Source: an uncultured Mailhella sp.
GTDB taxonomy: Bacteria > Desulfobacterota > Desulfovibrionia > Desulfovibrionales > Desulfovibrionaceae
Direction: 5' to 3'
Assembly (NCBI RefSeq): GCF_905187505.1
Contig: NZ_CAJJIC010000021.1
Coordinates: forward strand, 1 to 26,928
Length of the DNA stretch: 26,928 bases
In this document: positions 22,058 to 26,928 of the stretch, piece after piece
Numbering within the stretch: the stretch's first letter is position 1
How the letters are laid out: every line of letters begins with the position of its first letter
The notes under the pieces: model-generated
Seen by the model: only the letters and a program-made list of their open reading frames with translations
The model's database searches: none
What the model was told of the DNA's origin: nothing
Program-made: the position numbers and the translations under genes

Positions 22058-23328
22058 GCTGACTGCCTCCTGCAGAAGTATGGTCTGGGGTCGGCGATGT
22101 GTCCCGTCAGGGCCGAAGCCGCTACGGTTGCGGGCGAAGCCAGATAGATGGATGCGGACTTGTTGCCGAGTCGCCCTTTAAAGTTTCGGTTGGCGGATGA
22201 TATGACGTTGTCGCCGTCTCCGGGCACGCCTATCTGCGTGAAGCTCGTGCAGGGACCGCAGGCGGGCGGCATGACCATGGCTCCGGCTCTGACGAAGATG
22301 TCGATCAGGCCTTCGGCATTGGCCTCAAGCAGCACGCGGCGCGACGCGGGCGTGATGAGCATGCGCACGGCGGGATGAATGTGTCCGTCTTTCAGCACGG
22401 CCGCCGCGGCGCGCAGGTCTTCGAGCCTTCCGTTGGTGCATGAGCCTATGATGGCAAGATTGACCGGCGTATGCTCCTCAGACGAGGCCGCATGGACGTT
22501 GTCCACGGAATGCGGGCAGGAGAGCATGGGCTCGATGCTGCCGAGATCGAGCTCTATCGTCCGGCAGTAGGACGCGTCCGGGTCGGCGTTGACCAGGCGT
22601 CCGGGAGCGTTTCTGCTTTCGAGCATCCATGCCGAGGTGCGTTCGTCGCCGGGCATGATGGCCGTTTTCGCGCCTATGTCGGAAACCATGTTGCAGAGCG
22701 TGAAGCGTTCGCCCATGCCGAGGTTCTTCAGCGCTTCGCCGCAGAATTCCAGGACCTGATAGCTTGCTCCTTCCGTGCCGATGAGCCCCATGAGGGCAAG
22801 GGCCGCGTCCTTGGCGTAGACGCCGGGAGACAGGGTTCCTTTGAGTTCGACCTTTATGCTTTCAGGAACCTTCAGCCAGATTTTTCCCGTCGCCATGGCC
22901 GTGGCGAGCTCCGTTTCTCCTATGGCGAGGCAGCAGCAGTTGACGGCCCCGAGAGACGATGCGTGAGAGTCGGCAATGCCTCCGAGCGCCCCGGGATAAA
23001 GAAGATGATTTTCCATGAAAAGCTGAAGACTGATGCCTTCGCCGGGAAGGAACAGGCGGACGCCTTCCTTTTCTGCGAACTGCCGGAGCTTCTTTTGATT
23101 GTTGGTGCGCTGCGCATTGGTGCTCGGAACGAAGTGATCCATGGCTATGGCCACCTGTTCGCGCCTGTGCAGAGGCAGGCCCAGATCTTCAAACATCCGG
23201 ACGGCTCTGGGACATTTTGTTTCCGTTCCGGCCGTAAAGTCCAGCTCCGCGACGCAGAGGTCTCCGGCGCGAAGATCCCTGCCCGCGTGGGCGCTGATGA
23301 TTTTTTCGACGATGGTTTTGCCGCTCAC
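22054..23328 (-). CDS. LeuC/HacA-like large subunit of a hydro-lyase, divergent active site
   Basis: This 424-residue large subunit belongs to the 3-isopropylmalate/homoaconitate dehydratase group. It starts at GTG (23328), with GAGGAGA a few bases upstream. Cluster cysteines are Cys297 (IGSCTNGR), Cys357 and Cys360 (PACGPC), so a 4Fe-4S centre is likely. Two conserved blocks have changed. GDSHT is ADSHA (119-123), and the GICHQ or GIVHV block is GISLQL (98-103), which loses the usual active-site His. The MATGKIWLKVPESIKV segment (145-160) is kept and is typical of HacA/DmdA-like proteins. It overlaps the small subunit. A terminator-like hairpin lies between this gene and the upstream lyase gene. 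It is probably a dehydratase/isomerase of a hydroxy-carboxylic acid other than isopropylmalate. Confidence 0.9.
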   Translation of the reverse strand: MSGKTIVEKIISAHAGRDLRAGDLCVAELDFTAGTETKCPRAVRMFEDLGLPLHRREQVAIAMDHFVPSTNAQRTNNQKKLRQFAEKEGVRLFLPGEGISLQLFMENHLLYPGALGGIADSHASSLGAVNCCCLAIGETELATAMATGKIWLKVPESIKVELKGTLSPGVYAKDAALALMGLIGTEGASYQVLEFCGEALKNLGMGERFTLCNMVSDIGAKTAIMPGDERTSAWMLESRNAPGRLVNADPDASYCRTIELDLGSIEPMLSCPHSVDNVHAASSEEHTPVNLAIIGSCTNGRLEDLRAAAAVLKDGHIHPAVRMLITPASRRVLLEANAEGLIDIFVRAGAMVMPPACGPCTSFTQIGVPGDGDNVISSANRNFKGRLGNKSASIYLASPATVAASALTGHIADPRPYFCRRQSA

Positions 23329-23370
23329 GATACGCTCTCCTCAGACGGTGGACTTGAAATTGGACAAGAA

Positions 23371-23407
23371 AGCTCGGCGGCACGGAATGCCGCCGAGCTT
23401 TTTTTTA
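23371..23407. terminator. Hairpin between the DHDPS-family gene and the LeuC-like gene
   Basis: A 12-bp perfect stem AGCTCGGCGGCA/TGCCGCCGAGCT (23371-23382 with 23388-23399) has a 5-base loop. It ends on the plus strand in a run of eight T. On the minus strand, the direction of both genes, it follows the stop codon at 23405-23407 and is trailed by only TTCTT, so it would act as a partial terminator. No plus-strand gene precedes it. Confidence 0.7.
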
Positions 23408-24367
23408 GTAGGTCAGCCCTTCAAATCCGTCTTTTTTCAAGCCGACGGCTTCAATGGCGGCATAGATGCGCTCGCGTTCCGCATCGGAGAGAGGGCAGAG
23501 CGGAGGACGCACCGTCGCGCGCTTCATGCGGCCGAGATACACAAGCGCTTCCTTCATGCGGGTATGCATGTCCAGCAGCGGGGGCGTTCCGTAGAAGACG
23601 TCCACGATGGGGAAGAGCCGGTCGCTGATCTTGCGGGCGCGCACGAGATCGTTGGCTTCAAAGGCGGCAAAGAGCGCGGCATGAATGTCTGCGAGCACGC
23701 TGCCGGAACCGGAGATGAGACCGTCGCAGCCGAGAGCCAGGGAGCTGAGCAGCCAGGCGGAATGGGTGGTCAGCATGCTGACATGGCGGTCGAAGGAACG
23801 GAACATGCGAAGGTGCTTTTCATGCAGACGGGGATCGCCGCACGAGTCCTTCATGCCGATGATGGTGGGAACCTCCATGCAGAGGCGGCGCACGGTTTCA
23901 ATGGGATAGGTCAGGCCGCTGCCCACCTTGAACTGGAAGATGACCAGAGGAAGTTTGGAGGCCGCCGCAATGGTCTTGTAATGAACGAGCGCCATTTCGG
24001 GACGCAGATGGCCGCCGCGATACATGAAGTGGGGCGGAAACACCAGCAGACCGGAAGCTCCGCTGGCTTCCGCCATGGCGGCGAGCTCCGCCGCGCGCTG
24101 GCTGCCTTCGGCGTTGATGCCCACAAGAAGGGGAACCTTGCCGCCCACTTCATCGAAGGCATGCTCTATGCACTGCCGCTGTTCTTCCGGGGTGAGGGTC
24201 TGAACCTGGGCCACGTTGCCGTTGATGCAGATGGCGGTGACGCCCTTGACGTTGGCAAGATAGCTCAGATGCCTTCTGAACTCCTCGAAGTCAATGGAGC
24301 AATCTTCGTGGAACGGTAAAAGAGCTGCGGGAATGACGCCTTTGGCAGTGAAGGGAAGACGGTTCAT
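23405..24367 (-). CDS. DHDPS/N-acetylneuraminate lyase family protein, atypical active site
   Basis: This 320-residue TIM-barrel protein belongs to the Schiff-base DHDPS/NAL family. Lys173 in GMKDSCG is the expected Schiff-base lysine. The Thr-Thr motif GTTGE is GNVAQ (50-54), and the tyrosine of the YNxP block is lost (IFQFKVGSG, 143-151), so the DHDPS proton relay is missing. It is therefore unlikely to make lysine precursors. The start at 24367 has AAGGAG (24373-24378). Family members with changed motifs are aldolases or hydratase-aldolases that often release pyruvate. Here it heads a unit of hydro-lyases, which fits cleavage of a hydroxy- or keto-acid. An uncharacterised subfamily with related motifs exists in general knowledge, but I cannot name its function. 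Confidence 0.9.
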   Translation of the reverse strand: MNRLPFTAKGVIPAALLPFHEDCSIDFEEFRRHLSYLANVKGVTAICINGNVAQVQTLTPEEQRQCIEHAFDEVGGKVPLLVGINAEGSQRAAELAAMAEASGASGLLVFPPHFMYRGGHLRPEMALVHYKTIAAASKLPLVIFQFKVGSGLTYPIETVRRLCMEVPTIIGMKDSCGDPRLHEKHLRMFRSFDRHVSMLTTHSAWLLSSLALGCDGLISGSGSVLADIHAALFAAFEANDLVRARKISDRLFPIVDVFYGTPPLLDMHTRMKEALVYLGRMKRATVRPPLCPLSDAERERIYAAIEAVGLKKDGFEGLTY

Positions 24368-24404
24368 GGTAACTCCTTGCAGGTTGTTGGGAAGGTTATG
24401 TGAA

Positions 24405-24426
24405 GACCGATTCGGGGGAGTCGGTC
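24405..24426 (-). other. Leader stem-loop of the DHDPS-family unit
   Basis: GACCGA (24405-24410) and TCGGTC (24421-24426) could pair across a 10-base loop in the 5' leader, between the predicted transcription start near 24440 and the start codon at 24367. There is no terminator-like T-run. Its role is unclear. Confidence 0.3.
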
Positions 24427-24451
24427 GTCTGGCTCTTCTGTCACGGTGTCA

Positions 24452-24467
24452 TGCAAGAAGCAGGCCA
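24452..24467 (-). promoter_or_regulatory. Probable sigma-54 promoter of the DHDPS-family unit
   Basis: On the minus strand the sequence is TGGCCTG-CTTC-TTGCA. Both invariant dinucleotides and their spacing are kept, with two mismatches to TGGCACG in the -24 box. It is the weakest of the four -24/-12 elements seen, but it lies at the expected place, about 85 bases upstream of the start codon at 24367. Confidence 0.6.
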
Positions 24468-24533
24468 TAATGGAAAACGTTGACAGAAAGATAGATGTTG
24501 ACCATCCTGCTTTTCAGCATGAGGAGGGATGGT

Positions 24534-24965
24534 ATGCCGATTTGCAAGAGCTGCGGTTCCACGCAGTGCGTAAAGAACGGAAGGGTCAGGCACAAGCAGC
24601 GGTACCGCTGCAAGGTCTGCGGTTTCAATTTCGTGGAAGGAGATTTGCGCGCGTCACGGGACAGCGCCATGAAAAAGCAGCTGCTTTGCCTGATGAGAAA
24701 ATTCGGCGACGTTCCTTTGCGGGAAGTGGCGGAACTGCTGCATGTCTGGCCTTCGCAGCTGTATCGGTGGGAGAGGGCCGACGGGAAGGAGGCAGGCGTT
24801 GCGGGGGGCTCTGTTCGGGCGATGCGCGCTGAAACGGTTGCGACGGAACTGGCCCGTCTGCTTCCCTCGGATGGAGAAAAAACGATCGTCATGGCGGCAG
24901 GATCGCCGTGGGAGGGCGGTCGTGCGATCGTTCTGCTTTATGAAGACCCGGACAGGCATGTCTGA
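24534..24965 (+). CDS. Zinc-ribbon/HTH protein related to IS1 InsA, orphan
   Basis: This 143-residue protein has an N-terminal zinc ribbon with Cys4, Cys7, Cys26 and Cys29 (CKSC and CKVC), then the RYRCKVCGFNF block common to IS1-family InsA and related transposase N-termini. A helix-turn-helix-like region follows (about 60-80, VPLREVAELLHVWPSQLYRW). The C-terminal part is not recognised and ends in IVLLYEDPD. The start at 24534 has GAGGAGG (24521-24527). No DDE catalytic frame follows and I see no terminal inverted repeats or target duplication. It is divergent to the DHDPS-family unit, so it may be a domesticated DNA-binding regulator or a leftover of an insertion sequence. I favour a regulator, with limited certainty. 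Confidence 0.75.
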   Translation: MPICKSCGSTQCVKNGRVRHKQRYRCKVCGFNFVEGDLRASRDSAMKKQLLCLMRKFGDVPLREVAELLHVWPSQLYRWERADGKEAGVAGGSVRAMRAETVATELARLLPSDGEKTIVMAAGSPWEGGRAIVLLYEDPDRHV

Positions 24966-25097
24966 ATCAGGTTTGTTCGATATCTATCTTTTGGAGAACA
25001 TTTCCGAAACATTTTTTCTGAACTTTCCCGAAGAGAGAGGCCGGATGCCGCAAAAAAGTGAGTGAATTGTTTTTTTTTACCATTTCAGGCGTTTTCA

Positions 25098-25115
25098 ATC
25101 ACGATATTTCGTGAT
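25098..25115. promoter_or_regulatory. ATCACGA-N4-TCGTGAT palindrome upstream of the second activator
   Basis: Perfect 7-bp inverted arms (25098-25104 and 25109-25115) lie 52 bases before the start codon of the second sigma-54 activator. The size suits a dimeric repressor or activator site, perhaps autoregulation or binding by the zinc-ribbon protein. The 200-base gap from 24966 to 25166 shows no other gene. Confidence 0.45.
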
Positions 25116-25166
25116 AAATGATCAACAGGAGTATATTTTTCAGCCGGACCACGAGAAGAGGTTGCC

Positions 25167-26753
25167 ATGAAGATATTTTTCCAGTCAGATTTCAAGGAGC
25201 GCTTCCAATTTCCTGATGAGATCACCGACGCGCTCTCGGAACTGTTTGCCCATCATCATTCTCTTCAGGAGCTGCTGGAAAAACTGTTTGTCTTCTTCCG
25301 GGGACGGCTGGATTATGATTTTCTCATGCTGTCCTTTACCAATCAGGAAAAAGAAAAGAGCCGCTACTACATGTTTCCCCGGCGGGACAGCGTCAAGGAT
25401 TCCTTCATGCAGATAGAGACGCCTATCAAGCTGCAGGCCTCTCTTTATAATACGCCGCAATGCGCAGTCCGCATTGGCAGCCGCGTCGATACCGTGCCGA
25501 GCATATCCATCCTGAAAAAGCTGATGCCCTCCGTTGATTTTTCCTCGCTGAGATTCAGGACCATCAATAAGTACAACATGATTTGCGGGCTGATGTTCAT
25601 TTCAAGGAAGAAGGACACCTTTACCCGTGAGCACGCGCACCGGCTTTTCGGGCTGGAAGAGATTCTTACCCATTATTTCAACAACATGCCCAACTGGGAC
25701 GATTCATTCTTTGACGAGAATGCCGAACAGCAGATGCTTCCGCTGACGAGTCTTCCCGGCATGAGGGGCACGGTGGATCTCATATGGAAGGTGGCCAAGC
25801 AGAACTGTCCGGTGATGCTTCTGGGGGAGACGGGAACCGGCAAGGAAGGCGTGGCCGATGCCATATACAGGGCCTCGGAGCGTGGTTTCAATACCTATGT
25901 GAAGGTCAACTGCGGGTGCATTCCGGACACGCTCATCGACAGCGAGCTTTTCGGTCATGAAAAAGGCGCCTTTACCGGCGCCATTCATACGGTGCAGGGG
26001 CGCATCGAGCAGGCGCATCTTGGTGTGCTGCTTCTCGACGAGCTGGGGGAACTGCCTCTTCCCGCTCAGACACGTCTGCTGCGCGTCTTGCAGGAGGGCA
26101 CGTTGTATCGTGTCGGCGGCAGAGAGTCCATTTCCGTCAATGTCCGCATCATTGCCGCCACGCATCGCAACATTCCGATGATGGTCAAGGAAGGAACCTT
26201 CAGGGAGGATCTGTTCTATCGGCTGAACGTGTTTCCCATACAGATTCCTCCGCTTAGGCAGCGGCCGGAAGACATACCGCTGTTGTTGAAGTTCTTCATC
26301 CAGAAGAAGGCACGGCAGCAGGATTGTCCCGTCCCGGAGCTCAGCGCTGAAAATCTGGACGCGCTTTGTTCGTATGCCTGGCCCGGAAATATCCGCGAGC
26401 TTCAGAACGCCGTGGAACGGGCATTCATCTTGTGGGGAGGAAATACGTCCGAACCCTTCGTCGTTTCGGTCGATCCTCTGGAGATGACCACGGGCGGCAG
26501 TCTGGCGCACCGAAGCAGGGAAGAGGCCTCCGGCAGAGCGTCGTCCCAGGCTTCCTTTGATACGCTGGAGACCGCCGTCCGCAAGCACATTCTTCAGGCA
26601 CTCATCAAAACGCATGGCCGCATCAGCGGGGCGGGAGGCGCCGCGGAACTTTTGGACGTGCATCCCAATACGCTGCGCTCCAAGCTGAAGAAGCTTTCAC
26701 TCGACAAGCATCCTTCCATGCTGAAAAAGGGCAATGCTCCGACGGAGGCCTGA
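25167..26753 (+). CDS. Sigma-54-dependent activator with an unassigned N-terminal sensor domain
   Basis: This 528-residue enhancer-binding protein has an N-terminal region of about 190 residues that could be a divergent GAF-type sensor, as in FhlA/NorR-like activators. It is followed by an AAA+ domain (about 195-425). Walker A is GETGTGKE (220-227), GAFTGA is at 267-272, Walker B is LLLDELGEL (288-296), and the arginine-rich sensor segment PPLRQRPEDIP is at 361-371. A helix-turn-helix lies at about 488-510 (GGAAELLDVHPNTLRSKLKKL), of the type seen in FhlA-like proteins. The start at 25167 has AAGAGG (25156-25161). There is no receiver domain, so it probably responds to a ligand. It lies at the opposite end of the locus from the PAS activator and is a candidate activator of the DHDPS-family and tct units. 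Confidence 0.92.
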   Translation: MKIFFQSDFKERFQFPDEITDALSELFAHHHSLQELLEKLFVFFRGRLDYDFLMLSFTNQEKEKSRYYMFPRRDSVKDSFMQIETPIKLQASLYNTPQCAVRIGSRVDTVPSISILKKLMPSVDFSSLRFRTINKYNMICGLMFISRKKDTFTREHAHRLFGLEEILTHYFNNMPNWDDSFFDENAEQQMLPLTSLPGMRGTVDLIWKVAKQNCPVMLLGETGTGKEGVADAIYRASERGFNTYVKVNCGCIPDTLIDSELFGHEKGAFTGAIHTVQGRIEQAHLGVLLLDELGELPLPAQTRLLRVLQEGTLYRVGGRESISVNVRIIAATHRNIPMMVKEGTFREDLFYRLNVFPIQIPPLRQRPEDIPLLLKFFIQKKARQQDCPVPELSAENLDALCSYAWPGNIRELQNAVERAFILWGGNTSEPFVVSVDPLEMTTGGSLAHRSREEASGRASSQASFDTLETAVRKHILQALIKTHGRISGAGGAAELLDVHPNTLRSKLKKLSLDKHPSMLKKGNAPTEA

Positions 26754-26785
26754 AAGAGTCGTCTTGCGACGGAAGGCCGTACAGG

Positions 26786-26825
26786 GAAAAAAGAAGAGGT
26801 GATTCCGGCTCCGCGGCGCGGAATC
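26786..26825 (-). terminator. Possible minus-direction terminator after the second activator
   Basis: GATTCCG/CGGAATC (26801-26807 with 26819-26825) forms a stem that, read on the minus strand, is trailed by CTCTTCTTTTTT (26786-26797). It could end a gene that enters from beyond the window. On the plus strand it has no T-run but could still fold after the activator gene. No gene is seen from 26754 to the end of the window. Confidence 0.4.
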
Positions 26826-26928
26826 GAAACGCCGTCCGTACCGTGCGGCTGCCACCGTGCGGGAGAGAGTCCTCTTTGCGGCTGACGGAGATCTTTTGCG
26901 TGCAATGCTGATAACTATTTTTTTTCAG

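Noticed and set aside
21560..23328. Assignment of the LeuCD-like pair as leucine biosynthesis or as 2,3-dimethylmalate dehydratase
   Set aside because: Active-site motifs differ from LeuCD, no other leucine genes are nearby, and the other nicotinate-fermentation genes expected with DmdAB are absent from the window.
24470..25070. Complete IS1-family insertion sequence around the zinc-ribbon gene
   Set aside because: No DDE catalytic frame, no terminal inverted repeats and no target-site duplication could be found by eye.
26801..26928. Possible tRNA or small structured RNA in the last bases
   Set aside because: The hairpin lacks a T-loop consensus, an acceptor stem and a CCA-proximal fold, so it is better explained as a terminator-like stem.
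1..26928. CRISPR array or tandem repeats
   Set aside because: No regularly spaced direct repeats were seen; the repeats present are isolated inverted repeats in intergenic regions.

Overview
The window reads as part of a bacterial chromosome with GC-rich, Gram-negative-style coding sequence and short AT-rich control regions. It is dominated by carboxylate uptake and catabolism under sigma-54 control. The transporter mix (TAXI-type TRAP and tripartite tricarboxylate), PAS-type sigma-54 activators and anaerobic-style Fe-S flavoenzymes suggest an anaerobe such as a Desulfovibrionaceae member (Desulfovibrio, Bilophila or Mailhella type). A Synergistetes member is also possible. This taxon guess is inference, not a marker-gene result.

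Layout. (1) 1-104: tail of an upstream gene and a terminator. (2) 262-2662, minus strand: an amidohydrolase-fold protein (AHS-1) with its own -24/-12 promoter, then a PAS sigma-54 activator. (3) 3008-12925, plus strand: a nearly 10 kb operon behind a near-consensus -24/-12 promoter. Its order is OYE-1, fused TRAP permease, AHS-2, TAXI binding protein, OYE-2, AHS-3, OYE-3. (4) 13099-18936, minus strand: TctA-TctB-TctC, then an MmgE/PrpD protein and malic enzyme, behind a third -24/-12 promoter. (5) 19612-24367, minus strand: a DHDPS-family lyase, a divergent LeuC/LeuD-like pair and a monomeric aconitase, behind a fourth, weaker -24/-12 element. (6) 24534-26753, plus strand: a zinc-ribbon/HTH protein related to IS1 InsA and a second sigma-54 activator.

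How it may work together (inference). Two activators at the two ends could switch on four sigma-54 units in between. TRAP and TTT systems import carboxylates. Three Old Yellow Enzyme-type reductases and three amidohydrolase-fold proteins would process an unsaturated carboxylate. PrpD, LeuCD-like and aconitase hydro-lyases plus a Schiff-base lyase would convert hydroxy-acid intermediates, and malic enzyme would deliver pyruvate. No single described pathway that I recognise has this gene set.

The strongest candidate for new biology is the trio of amidohydrolase-fold paralogues. The N-terminal metal-binding HxH is R-x-R in all three, the usual terminal Asp is Ala or Ser, and the mid-barrel metal His also appears lost. 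Several other enzymes (OYE-1, OYE-2, LeuC/LeuD-like, DHDPS-like) also lack hallmark active-site residues, which points to unfamiliar substrates.
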